64,000 bases of DNA from an uncultured delta proteobacterium (GTDB lineage: Bacteria; Desulfobacterota; Desulfobulbia; Desulfobulbales; Desulfurivibrionaceae). The stretch's first letter is position 1. The number at the start of each line of letters is the position of its first letter. The notes below the pieces were generated by a model. The model was not told the origin of the DNA. It was given only the letters and a program-made list of their open reading frames with translations, and ran no database searches. Positions 47,437-56,638 of the stretch are shown here, piece after piece. The position numbers and the translations under genes are program-made. Where the stretch lies: NCBI GenBank assembly GCA_903869265.1, contig CAIPYE010000010.1, forward strand, positions 1-64,000, written 5' to 3'.

Positions 47437-48626
47437 GACATCGCCCTTTCCCCCGCGCAAGCAAGGACATCTGCGGCCATCATACGCATAATACGCTTAC
47501 GTGAAAATCTCTGCACAAACGCATCTCTTGGCGCAGCTCGAAGGTCTAATCGCTCAAAAACCGTGATCGCTTGCTCAACATCACAAGGAGAAAACACTGC
47601 GACATTACTCACCTCTTTACGCAAAAATTGCGCTGCATAACCGGAAACACCCGCCCAAATTGGCGTCCCCATGGCAGCATATTCAAAGATCTTAGAAGGT
47701 AACACTTTCTCAAACGCATCGTAATCGTTCAGATGCAGAAACAAAACATCTGCAGCAAGGTATTCGTCGAGCAGGGCCTTCCTGGACATTGGCGTGACCA
47801 ATTCGACATTATTAACTCCGGCACCCGCTAAGGCCAATTTCAGTTGCGGCTGCCTTCCACCATCGCCTATCAGCTTAAACTTCACGCGCTCACCAAGTTG
47901 TTGAGCAAGTGCCGGAATGATTGCATGTAGACCCTGGCCCTCGCCAATATTCCCAGCATAAAGAACACTGATTGACCTACATGCATCCAGCCTGTCAGGA
48001 TTATCCTTAATCTTCTGCCGCAAAAACTCTTCATCAATACCATTCGTAAAAAAAGAAAGAGACTTCTTCGGATATCTATTTTTAAAATACGGCTCAAAAC
48101 CCTGTGAAACAAGATTCACATGCAATGCACGATTTATCGTCCAACGCTCAAGCACCGAAAATATTGGCTTAAAAAGAAATGCTCCCTTTCCCGACAAAAC
48201 ATCTTTGATCGTATCCACAAAGATATCACGGACATCCAGATACAAAGGGATATTCAGTCGGCGCGAAATCCAAGCACCTAAAGTCGCAGTCATCAGACGA
48301 GATGAGGTCGCGTAGACTAAATCATACTTTTGGCCTTTGGTAAGCGTAGAAACTTCTCGTGCATAACTAAAAAACGCTTTTGCCTGATCGACCATCCCGC
48401 CATGATGTTCCGGAAGTTGGATTCTGCGGATATGAAGTTGCCCGTCATTTTCTTGTGCCTGTGCCTGCGCACTAAAGCTACCATAACGGTTAGGCAAAGT
48501 CGTAATGACATCAATCTTGAGATCGGAAGATGACAGTTCAATCAGTGCTTCGACCAAGGCAACAGCCCTAAACGAACCCGCAGACAAATCAGGTGGGTAA
48601 TAAAAACTCAATACGAGGATCTTCAC
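47433..48626 (-). CDS. glycosyltransferase family 4 (GT-B fold)
   Basis: A 397-residue cytoplasmic glycosyltransferase. The N-terminus MKILVLSFYYPPDLSAGSFRA and the C-terminal nucleotide-sugar site (PSKIFEYAAMGTPIWAGVSG, an EX7E-type region) fit the WbuB/WcaI type. The donor and acceptor are unknown; UDP-ManNAcA from the adjacent WecC is a candidate donor. It lies 39 bases downstream of wecC. Confidence 0.87.
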   Translation of the reverse strand: MKILVLSFYYPPDLSAGSFRAVALVEALIELSSSDLKIDVITTLPNRYGSFSAQAQAQENDGQLHIRRIQLPEHHGGMVDQAKAFFSYAREVSTLTKGQKYDLVYATSSRLMTATLGAWISRRLNIPLYLDVRDIFVDTIKDVLSGKGAFLFKPIFSVLERWTINRALHVNLVSQGFEPYFKNRYPKKSLSFFTNGIDEEFLRQKIKDNPDRLDACRSISVLYAGNIGEGQGLHAIIPALAQQLGERVKFKLIGDGGRQPQLKLALAGAGVNNVELVTPMSRKALLDEYLAADVLFLHLNDYDAFEKVLPSKIFEYAAMGTPIWAGVSGYAAQFLRKEVSNVAVFSPCDVEQAITVFERLDLRAAPRDAFVQRFSRKRIMRMMAADVLACAGERAMS

Positions 48627-48665
48627 CTTTGAGTTATTTCTCCATCAATATACTCTGACATGCTG

Positions 48666-49886
48666 CTATCCGCTCACCCCACAGAAATCCAGGACCCCCT
48701 CTTTTCGTAACCCCCCCGACTTAACTAACTCGACAAACCGCCGGTGCTTTACCAGCACGGCTACAACATCTGCATCGGCAATCGCCTGTTCTAGGCTTGT
48801 CAATGCAAGGAGATCATGCGATTCGATATTAGGCTCGACTGCCATCACATCGTACCCCTGCGCCTGAAGGGTTTTGACCACATGCAAGGCAGGTGACTCG
48901 CGCAAATCATCAATGTCCGGCTTAAATGACAAGCCCAGGCAGGCCACCCTGGATTTTCGTCCAGTCTTTGCTGATGCGTCCGCCACGGCAATCTTAATCT
49001 GATCAATCACCCACTCTGTTTTGCAGTTATTCACTTCACGAGCGATACGAATAACACGTGCATTGATCGGGTCACTGGCCACAATAAACCAAGGATCCAC
49101 GGCAATACAGTGGCCCCCCACACCCGTTCCTGGTTGCAGTATATTGACGCGAGGATGGCGATTAGCCAGTTCAATCAGGCGCCAGACATTAATACCAGAT
49201 TTGGCGCACAGTAAAGAAAGCTCATTCGCAAAAGCAATGTTCACATCACGGTAGCTATTCTCGGTGAGTTTGCACATCTCGGCCGTCGGGGCATCGGTTT
49301 CCAGAACTTCACCGCGCACGAAAGTGCGGTAGAAATTACTCGCCAGTTTGGTTGCATCCGGTGTCAAGCCACCTACTACGCGGTCGTTTTCCACCAACTC
49401 AATCATGATTTTTCCCGGCAGTACACGCTCAGGGCAGTAAGCCAGGTGTACGGTGGAAAGATCCACCCCGGCCTCTTGCAGGACTTCACCCATTCTTCGA
49501 GTTGTACCAACCGGTGAAGTCGACTCCAGAATCACCAAGTCACCCGGCGTAACCAAATGTGCTATGCTACGAGTTGCCGCTAGCACATAGTCAATATTAG
49601 GCTGCGGAATGTCACCGCCTTCGTGAAAAGGTGTCGGGACGCAGATCATGTAAATGTCTGCCTGCTCGGGCTTGGTGTAGGCCTTCAACTTGCCGGCAGC
49701 AACAGATGAGCGGACATAGGCGTCTAGATCAGGCTCCACAATATGAATTTGCCCTTTGTTGATGGTATCAACTGCATGGACATTCAGATCGACACCCACC
49801 ACCTGATAACCATTGGTTGCCAATAGGGCTGCCGTGGGCAAACCGATGTAACCCAAGCCCACAACACACACCGTTTTGTTCGCCAT
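48666..49886 (-). CDS. wecC: UDP-N-acetyl-D-mannosamine dehydrogenase
   Basis: A 406-residue enzyme of the UDP-glucose/GDP-mannose dehydrogenase family: Rossmann start CVVGLGYIGLPTAALLA, catalytic Cys in GVGGHCIAVDPW, and C-terminal GLSFKPDIDDLRESPA. It oxidises UDP-ManNAc to UDP-ManNAcA with two NAD+. The pairing with wecB directly upstream (its start abuts the wecB stop) supports the substrate. Confidence 0.93.
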   Translation of the reverse strand: MANKTVCVVGLGYIGLPTAALLATNGYQVVGVDLNVHAVDTINKGQIHIVEPDLDAYVRSSVAAGKLKAYTKPEQADIYMICVPTPFHEGGDIPQPNIDYVLAATRSIAHLVTPGDLVILESTSPVGTTRRMGEVLQEAGVDLSTVHLAYCPERVLPGKIMIELVENDRVVGGLTPDATKLASNFYRTFVRGEVLETDAPTAEMCKLTENSYRDVNIAFANELSLLCAKSGINVWRLIELANRHPRVNILQPGTGVGGHCIAVDPWFIVASDPINARVIRIAREVNNCKTEWVIDQIKIAVADASAKTGRKSRVACLGLSFKPDIDDLRESPALHVVKTLQAQGYDVMAVEPNIESHDLLALTSLEQAIADADVVAVLVKHRRFVELVKSGGLRKEGVLDFCGVSG

Positions 49887-51032
49887 TTATATCGTCCTCA
49901 ACACCGAAATAATTCGTTCCGCAGCATTGCCATCCCCGTAAGGATTGTGTGCCCGCGCCATAAGCTCGTAACTGGCCTCGTTATCCAGCAACTCTGCTAC
50001 ATGGGCCACAATCTTGTCGCGATTTGCCCCCACCAAGCGCACCGTCCCGGCAATGATAGCCTCGGGCCGCTCAGTGACATCCCGCATCACCAATACCGGT
50101 TTGCCGAGACTGGGGGCTTCTTCCTGAATCCCGCCGCTGTCTGTAAGGACGACACAACAATGTTTGAGCAGATACACAAAAGGCTCATAATCCAATGGCG
50201 CAATCAAATGCACATTGCCTAGCCCCGCCAAAATGGCGTTCACCGGCTCTTGCACATTCGGGTTGAGATGCACCGGATAGACAAATTGCACCTCTGGATA
50301 GCGGGCAGCCAAGTCCTGTAGGGCATGGCATATCTGTAAAAAGCCATCGCCAAAATTCTCCCGGCGGTGACCGGTAATCAGAACAAAGCGCTGATTGGCC
50401 CAGTCGAAAGGCAAACTCGCACCAAGGAAGGCAGCTATCTTTCCCCGTCGTTCTGGATCCGAATCAATACGATCCAGGACCCATAGCAAGGAATCAATGA
50501 CGGTATTGCCCGTTACCGTCACACGAACTTCATCGACACCCTCAGCCAGCAAATTCCTTCGACTGAAATCCGTCGGGGAAAAGTGCCAACGGGTTACCTT
50601 GGTGGTCACCTGCCGGTTGAATTCTTCCGGAAACGGAGCAGACACATCGTGGGTACGCAAACCCGCCTCAACATGCCCAACAGGAACACCCAGATAAAAC
50701 CCTGCCATGGCCGAAGCCATTGCGGTCGTGGTATCACCATGCACCAGCAATGCGTCAGGTTTGTGCTCATTCAACACGCCCCGCATGCCCAACAGAACCG
50801 AAGTAGTAACATCGAACAAGTCCTGCCCCTGCTTCATCAGATTGAGGTCAATATCCGGCAAGATCTCAAACACCCGGAGCACCTGATCCAGCATTTGTCG
50901 ATGCTGAGCGGTTACGCATACCAGTGTCTCAAATTCACCGGGATATCGCTTTAGTGCATGATACAGCGGCGCCATCTTTATGGCCTCTGGACGTGTGCCG
51001 AATACCAGCATAATTTTTTTTCTAGGTGCCAT
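49887..51032 (-). CDS. wecB: UDP-N-acetylglucosamine 2-epimerase (non-hydrolysing)
   Basis: A 381-residue GT-B-fold epimerase that makes UDP-ManNAc from UDP-GlcNAc. Family segments: FGTRPEAIKMAPL, VHGDTTTAMA, GHVEAGLRT, ITGHRRENFG and LTDSGGIQEEAPSLGKPVLVMR. It supplies wecC next door and sits 17 bases after the heparinase-like gene. Confidence 0.95.
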   Translation of the reverse strand: MAPRKKIMLVFGTRPEAIKMAPLYHALKRYPGEFETLVCVTAQHRQMLDQVLRVFEILPDIDLNLMKQGQDLFDVTTSVLLGMRGVLNEHKPDALLVHGDTTTAMASAMAGFYLGVPVGHVEAGLRTHDVSAPFPEEFNRQVTTKVTRWHFSPTDFSRRNLLAEGVDEVRVTVTGNTVIDSLLWVLDRIDSDPERRGKIAAFLGASLPFDWANQRFVLITGHRRENFGDGFLQICHALQDLAARYPEVQFVYPVHLNPNVQEPVNAILAGLGNVHLIAPLDYEPFVYLLKHCCVVLTDSGGIQEEAPSLGKPVLVMRDVTERPEAIIAGTVRLVGANRDKIVAHVAELLDNEASYELMARAHNPYGDGNAAERIISVLRTI

Positions 51033-51049
51033 TTTTCGCTAATTTCAGG

Positions 51050-52690
51050 TCAGTGCCAAATCAATTGGGTGCGGGCAAGCCCCTCGGCTAAGCTTACAGC
51101 CAGGCAGTGCGTCGGCAGAACTCTGCCGAACTCGGGGGCGTAGTTGGCGGGCTCAAGTTTTGCGCGGCCAGTGAGTACCTTTATATGTACATTTTCACCA
51201 CGAGGCAACACCAGCAACCACTCATTTTCCCCTGCTTCAGCAACCTGAACGGCGGGATGTAGAATGTATCGCGCCACCGCAGAATATTCGCCTCCCACAA
51301 CCAGGTCAGTGACCAACAGGCCAGACGAATCCATCACCCATTCGCGGCGGTGAATGGGCTTGTTCGGCAGACGAGTGTAACCATCATGCGAACAGGTCAC
51401 TGACAACAACTCGTGTTCCTGGGAGCTCTCAAAATCAAATGGGTAAGCGCGGCGCGCCACCCGAAAACCACCCCAAACTTCAGAAGAACTTTGGCCCGCT
51501 ACCTCCACCGTGCTATGTGAGACGGTTTGTCGCTCACGAAGACGCTCCGGCCCCAACCCGTAGCGGGAAGTCCCGCCATTTACAACTACCCGCTGATCAA
51601 ATAACGACAACTCAAACGACAGGGTGTCGGCATGTGCATGCCCTGGCAAATAATCAGGACCAACGGGCGCCACATCAAGCAAAGCGACTGCGCCAGGTGA
51701 ATTCAGTCGAATATAACCGCTCTCGGGCCAGTGCTGCAATTGCCAACGAACATTCGTTACAGGTTCAGCCCCATGCAACCCCAGCCGTTCAGCGTAAACG
51801 AACAACTCTGCGGGTTCCGGTGCAACATAAAATGCCGCATCGTTGAACAAAGCAATTTGGCCATCTGGATGCACCATACCAATCATCCAGGACAACATGC
51901 GACCGGCTGTTTCTCTCCAGCCCTCTACCACTTTGACATCAATGCAACCGGGATATACTTGTGCGATATTTATTAAATCCAGAACATCTTCCAAAAAGAT
52001 GCCATGATACATCGTGCTACGCTCAAAATTTCCTCCATCAGGAAGAACCTGTTCAGACAACTCCCGATTGATAATAGACAGCCCTTGTTCCAGGTATATA
52101 TCGGCTTCACCACCCGCAAAAAAAACACCAGCAAATACAAGGGCTTTGGCGTTGGCAAAAAGATGGTTACCCAACAAATGCTGCTCAAGTCGTTTGCTGA
52201 GCCACCGTGCCTGCATTGCCAGGCTTTGCACACAAACATCAGGCAACACATTCCCCGCCAGTTTCCATTTCACCCAGTTCACGATTCGCAGCGATGTCGG
52301 GTAAGGCTCCCAACCGTTGCCAAAACCTGGGTAGTTTTCGGCGACCCAGCGTTTTAGCAGTGCTACATGCCAATCACATCTTAAATACCCATCGCGGGCA
52401 TTCAGGTCATCAAAGTAATGAAGGTTGTAACGCCAGAGTTTGTCCAGCCCACGATCATCCCAGCCCACATCATCAAGAGTGTGCGTTTCATTCAGAAAAC
52501 AGAATGTGGACGGACTTAGCAGACTTATTTGCCGCTGTGCTGGGGAAACCCATTCACCCATAAACACCCTTAAACAGGGTGCGGGGCGAAAGTCCGGTTT
52601 GGGCAGGCAAAACCGAAACCAGAGTCGCTCATAGAGCTGGCCTGGCTTGAGATGGCGAAGCGTATGCCAATAAACCGAAATCTTCATCAT
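51050..52690 (-). CDS. heparinase II/III-like (alginate-lyase family) protein
   Basis: A 546-residue protein with an N-terminal alpha-toroid domain and a C-terminal beta-sandwich, starting YWHTLRHLKPGQLYERLWFR, a form typical of lyase-like genes inside polysaccharide clusters. GHAHADTLSFELSLFDQRVVVNGGTSRYG carries the conserved His region of the heparinase II/III fold. No signal peptide is visible, so the export route is unclear. The family cleaves uronic-acid polymers by beta-elimination; ManNAcA from WecB/WecC would be a suitable residue. Confidence 0.85.
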   Translation of the reverse strand: MMKISVYWHTLRHLKPGQLYERLWFRFCLPKPDFRPAPCLRVFMGEWVSPAQRQISLLSPSTFCFLNETHTLDDVGWDDRGLDKLWRYNLHYFDDLNARDGYLRCDWHVALLKRWVAENYPGFGNGWEPYPTSLRIVNWVKWKLAGNVLPDVCVQSLAMQARWLSKRLEQHLLGNHLFANAKALVFAGVFFAGGEADIYLEQGLSIINRELSEQVLPDGGNFERSTMYHGIFLEDVLDLINIAQVYPGCIDVKVVEGWRETAGRMLSWMIGMVHPDGQIALFNDAAFYVAPEPAELFVYAERLGLHGAEPVTNVRWQLQHWPESGYIRLNSPGAVALLDVAPVGPDYLPGHAHADTLSFELSLFDQRVVVNGGTSRYGLGPERLRERQTVSHSTVEVAGQSSSEVWGGFRVARRAYPFDFESSQEHELLSVTCSHDGYTRLPNKPIHRREWVMDSSGLLVTDLVVGGEYSAVARYILHPAVQVAEAGENEWLLVLPRGENVHIKVLTGRAKLEPANYAPEFGRVLPTHCLAVSLAEGLARTQLIWH

Positions 52691-52698
52691 AACATGCT

Positions 52699-53715
52699 TC
52701 AGTTTGCTATTGAATAACGCTTCAACCCTAGGGCTGGTTTTTCAACAAAACGCCAAGAAAATCCGGCCACAACCACTGTCACGACCAGGCAAACAATCAG
52801 ACCCTGTGCCCCAACAATCGCCTTATATATAAGAAAATTCATAATCGGCATATGGTAAATATACAAACCATATGAAATATCATTCCCACGCAAAATTTTC
52901 CTAGAAAAATTGACGTTAGAGAATGCAGCACTCACAACCAGACCCCCTAAAGCAATAATCTGAACAGGGTTGAGATTATTGCCAGCCGCACCATCTATTC
53001 CTGTAACTTTGTGCAAAACTACCAAGAAAAAATATAGCCCAACGAATTTAGCAAAAGAGCTTGAAAAAACTTCTGTTCGTTCATGAACAACTCTTAAAAC
53101 AACACCAACTAAAAAATAGAAAAGGTATGGCAAGAGGGAAACGTGGACAATTTTCGCCACAAGACCAAAATCTTCTGACATAAATTTCCGCGATAAAATC
53201 ATCAACAATAAACTTCCAATCACCACCAATATTTTTGACTGGCCAGACCAATCTCGCACAAATAGCATCAAGAAAGGCAAAACAAAATAAAACTGCAATT
53301 CTACGGGAATAGTCCAGAGGCTTCCATTCAACACGCCCACCCCGAAACCCCTGAGAAAATCAGGGTTATAAAACTGAAAAAAAGAACCCTGCGCAACAAC
53401 CCAAATCGAGAACGATTTGGGTTCAAAAACGACCTCGGCTATCAAAGCAATAACTATAGAAAAAGCCAAACAAACCCACAGAGCCGGGTAAATTCTCAAA
53501 AGTCTATTGACAGCATATTGCTTAATCGTTGGTGCTCGTTCAAACGATGCCGATATTAGAAAGCCACTAATAATAAAGAAAATAGGAACCCCAGGAAAAT
53601 ACCCCAAGAAATTCAACCATATTGGGAATTCCACATTCAGATGACTTACCGCATGACTTACTACAACTTGCGAAGCAGCTAATAATCTTATGCCATCGAA
53701 ATTATTATCACGCAT
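52699..53715 (-). CDS. acyltransferase 3 (OafA-type) membrane protein
   Basis: A 338-residue polytopic membrane protein with about ten helices. The N-terminal DGIRLLAASQVVVSHAVSH carries the conserved His of the acyltransferase-3 family. Such enzymes O-acetylate surface sugars. It is noticeably more AT-rich than its neighbours, which suggests separate acquisition. It is one base from the two-domain dehydrogenase upstream. Confidence 0.9.
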   Translation of the reverse strand: MRDNNFDGIRLLAASQVVVSHAVSHLNVEFPIWLNFLGYFPGVPIFFIISGFLISASFERAPTIKQYAVNRLLRIYPALWVCLAFSIVIALIAEVVFEPKSFSIWVVAQGSFFQFYNPDFLRGFGVGVLNGSLWTIPVELQFYFVLPFLMLFVRDWSGQSKILVVIGSLLLMILSRKFMSEDFGLVAKIVHVSLLPYLFYFLVGVVLRVVHERTEVFSSSFAKFVGLYFFLVVLHKVTGIDGAAGNNLNPVQIIALGGLVVSAAFSNVNFSRKILRGNDISYGLYIYHMPIMNFLIYKAIVGAQGLIVCLVVTVVVAGFSWRFVEKPALGLKRYSIAN

Positions 53716-53716
53716 T

Positions 53717-55828
53717 TTAAGCTTGTGCGATTTCTACAGCCACTCGGCTGACGTTGAGTATTTCATCAATAGGTATAGGCGATTTCCCCATTTGAACAAC
53801 TGCCTGCACAAATGCCGCAGCACACGCCCGCTGACCTTTATCTTGCTGCCACAGATTCATCTTCGTAAAACCCGGCCAACCAAAACCGCTCAGCTTGCGA
53901 TAGTTGTCTAATTGCAACAGCCGTCCATCAGCAAAAACCTCTAACCGCTCCTTGGGAAAGGATTTGCTCCCATTTGCAAAGTAGTGTACCGAGCCAATTG
54001 ATCCATCCGAAAACCTTAACTGCAAGGTGACGGTATCGTGCGTGGCCGAATCCATTGACATTCGATGCCACTCGATAATCGGCGCGGCGGCCAAAAACCG
54101 GAGCAGATCGATGAAGTGGCACGCCTCACCAATGATCCGCCCGCCCCCCACCTCGCGGTCTTGGGTCCAGTGGTTTGCGGGAATGGCCCCCGCATTCACT
54201 GTCATTACAAAGGTTTTAGGACCGGCAACGGAGCGAAGCAGTTCCTTCATCTTCTGCACTTGCGGCGCGAAGCGACGATTGAAGCCAACCATAAGCAAAG
54301 ACTTGCCTGACGACGAGAGCACCTCAATTTCCGCCAGTTCTTCCATGCGCAAAGCAAGAGGCTTTTCCACGAACACATGCTTGCCCGCCCGCAAGGCATC
54401 GCACACCAACCGCGCATGACTGTCGTGTCGGGTAGTGATCACGACCGTGTTCACATCCGCATCCGCCAACACGCTCGCCGTATCTGTAGTGGTCGTTTCA
54501 AAGCCGAACTTCCGACCCGCGTGCAAGCCGCTGACTCCACCATTAGACGCCACTGTTTTTAACCGTGCCCCGGTTGCCTTGAACGCAGGGATCAGCACGG
54601 CGGTAGCGTAGCTTCCTGAACCAATGAAAGCCACCGAAGCCTGCTTTGGGCCTAAGAATGTTGCGGCCTGTGGCCGCAGCTCCACCGTTTGCCGCCGCCC
54701 CGTCAGCGCCCATTTTTCATCTTGGGGATATTCAAGCAATATCCCCAGCGAAGGCCCGGAACCGCCGACCAGTTCGTAAGCCTTCTCTGCCTCGTCAATA
54801 TCAAATCGATGGGAAATGAGCGGCTTAACATTCAGATGGCCATCAGCCATCATATCCAACACCGCCTCAAAATTGCGCTGCTCTGTCCAGCGCACAAAAC
54901 TCACCGGGTAATCATGGCCCTTCTCTTCGTAACTCGGATCGTAGCGCCCCGGACCGTAGGAGCACGACACCTGAAAAGTCAGCTCCTTCTCAAAGAAATC
55001 TGCTCTCGACAGCTGCAAACCCGTCACGCCGACCAGCACGACCCGCCCACGCTTACGGCACATCTGCGCCGCCTGATGTACCGGCTCGTTACTCTTGGTA
55101 GATGCCGTAATGATCACCGCATCTACCCCACGCCCGCGCGAAAATATATGCGCCACCGCCAGCGGGTTTTCGCCTGCCCCTAGATTCACGACCTCGGCGC
55201 CGAATTGCCGAGCCAACGCCAGCTTTTCGGCATCAAAATCCAACCCCAGCACCCGGCAGCCTTGAGCACGCAACAACTGAACAGTGACCAACCCGACCAG
55301 CCCAAGGCCGGTGACCACCACAGCCTCGCCCAAAGTCGGCTGCGCAAGGCGGATTCCCTGCAAGGCAACCGCCCCCAGAACGACAAATGCCGCCTCATCA
55401 TCAGAAACCGTATCGGGCACCTTGGCACACAAATTGATAGGGACACTCACGGTGGCCGCATGTTTTCCGTTTGAAGCAACGCGGTCATTGACCGCAAACG
55501 CCGTCCCACCAGCACCGACCTCCATTACCCGGCCTACATTGCAATAGCCCAGGCACAAAGGCTGGTCCAGCTTAGTTAACACCGCTCCAACCGTTGGCAT
55601 TAAACCATCGGCCTTGATTTTGTCCAGCATCATGCGCACTTTGTCTGGCTGTTGGCGGGCTTTTTCGAGCCAGCCAGCCTTAGCGAACTCCACCAACATA
55701 CGCTCAGTGCCCACCGACACCAGAGTACGACATGTACCGATCAATAATTGCCCACTTCCTACCGATGGACAGGGAACTTCCGCCACTTCAGTAAGTCCTG
55801 TTTTTAAACTTTGGAGAATTTGTTTCAA
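53717..55828 (-). CDS. two-domain dehydrogenase: zinc-type alcohol dehydrogenase fused to Gfo/Idh/MocA oxidoreductase
   Basis: A 703-residue fusion. Residues 1-350 resemble medium-chain zinc-dependent dehydrogenases (GLGLVGLVTVQLLRAQGCRVLGLD; CSYGPGRYDPSYEEKGHDYP). Residues 385-703 are a Gfo/Idh/MocA dehydrogenase (VAFIGSGSYATAVLIPAF, FVEKPLALRMEE, GFNRRFAPQ, GGGRIIGEACHFIDLLRF). Such fusions accompany heparinase-like genes in polysaccharide clusters, which is the case here with one acyltransferase between. The substrate is probably a nucleotide or lipid-linked sugar; the exact reaction is unknown. Confidence 0.88.
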   Translation of the reverse strand: MKQILQSLKTGLTEVAEVPCPSVGSGQLLIGTCRTLVSVGTERMLVEFAKAGWLEKARQQPDKVRMMLDKIKADGLMPTVGAVLTKLDQPLCLGYCNVGRVMEVGAGGTAFAVNDRVASNGKHAATVSVPINLCAKVPDTVSDDEAAFVVLGAVALQGIRLAQPTLGEAVVVTGLGLVGLVTVQLLRAQGCRVLGLDFDAEKLALARQFGAEVVNLGAGENPLAVAHIFSRGRGVDAVIITASTKSNEPVHQAAQMCRKRGRVVLVGVTGLQLSRADFFEKELTFQVSCSYGPGRYDPSYEEKGHDYPVSFVRWTEQRNFEAVLDMMADGHLNVKPLISHRFDIDEAEKAYELVGGSGPSLGILLEYPQDEKWALTGRRQTVELRPQAATFLGPKQASVAFIGSGSYATAVLIPAFKATGARLKTVASNGGVSGLHAGRKFGFETTTTDTASVLADADVNTVVITTRHDSHARLVCDALRAGKHVFVEKPLALRMEELAEIEVLSSSGKSLLMVGFNRRFAPQVQKMKELLRSVAGPKTFVMTVNAGAIPANHWTQDREVGGGRIIGEACHFIDLLRFLAAAPIIEWHRMSMDSATHDTVTLQLRFSDGSIGSVHYFANGSKSFPKERLEVFADGRLLQLDNYRKLSGFGWPGFTKMNLWQQDKGQRACAAAFVQAVVQMGKSPIPIDEILNVSRVAVEIAQA

Positions 55829-55831
55829 AAT

Positions 55832-56638
55832 TTATTTCCTTGTTTCAATCAACATGAACAACCCTGCCTTGGGGAAAAACCGACGGATCAATCCGCGTGG
55901 CCATATCTTTCTCGCAAGCGACAGAAGACCACCACGATGCCTTTGCCCTGCACCAGATTCCAGCAAATCCCCATGTGTCAATACTGTTTTCACAGACACC
56001 GCACTGAATGCCGAAAACAACTGCTTCGCCTCGGCAACTGAATAGGCTTTGGTTCCTGGGCTTTCAAGATAATGGGCATAAATTTCCTTCAGAGTCAGCA
56101 AGGGCCGCAGCCCCAGCAGGGCGTAGCGTACCCAGAGCATCATGCCCACCAAACTCCACTTGTGATAAATCATGATGCTTGCCCCCCCCCCACGCTTCAG
56201 CACGCGCCAGACTTCAGCAATAGCTCTTGGTGTATCAGGGCTGTGGTGCAGCACACCCCACGAATACACCCGGTCAAATGACTCATCTTGAAAATCGAGG
56301 TGTTCCGCGTCGCCCACGGTCAAGTTTGAATTCAGGCCAAAAACCGCTAATCGCTTCCGGGTATGCTCAACGGCACGTTCTGTCAGGTCGACGCCAAAAA
56401 GATCGGCCCCTGCCTGGGCGAATTGTTGATGGTCCGCCCCAAGTCCGACGCCTATTTCCAATATGCGCGAACTACGCGCTTCTCTGAAGCGGGCAAAATC
56501 CAAAATATAGGGCTCGAGTGCATAGCGCTGATCTGATTGCGTCGTGTAGCCCGCCATATCGGCATCCGTCAGGTAAAGTTCCTCGCCACAAGATGCCTGG
56601 CTCCAGAAATCGTGGACTTCTTGTTTTTCGTGATTCAT
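55832..56638 (-). CDS. SAM-dependent methyltransferase with a G10 tract
   Basis: A 268-residue class I methyltransferase (ILEIGVGLGADHQQFAQAGADLFGVDLT SAM loop; VGDAEHLDFQDESFDRVYSWGVLHH). A run of ten G (56182-56191 on the plus strand as C) codes for Gly-Gly-Gly at about residues 150-152, in a loop where relatives usually have two glycines. Gain or loss of one G would truncate the protein near the middle, so expression may be phase-variable. It starts inside the asnB-like stop (ATGA) and precedes the two-domain dehydrogenase. Confidence 0.88.
   Translation of the reverse strand: MNHEKQEVHDFWSQASCGEELYLTDADMAGYTTQSDQRYALEPYILDFARFREARSSRILEIGVGLGADHQQFAQAGADLFGVDLTERAVEHTRKRLAVFGLNSNLTVGDAEHLDFQDESFDRVYSWGVLHHSPDTPRAIAEVWRVLKRGGGASIMIYHKWSLVGMMLWVRYALLGLRPLLTLKEIYAHYLESPGTKAYSVAEAKQLFSAFSAVSVKTVLTHGDLLESGAGQRHRGGLLSLARKIWPRGLIRRFFPKAGLFMLIETRK
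56182..56191 (-). repeat. G10 homopolymer in the methyltransferase gene
   Basis: Ten consecutive G on the coding strand within codons of about residues 149-153. Tracts of this length are typical contingency sites for slipped-strand mispairing in surface-glycan genes. A G9 tract is present in the DegT-like gene of the same cluster (63158-63166). Confidence 0.6.
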
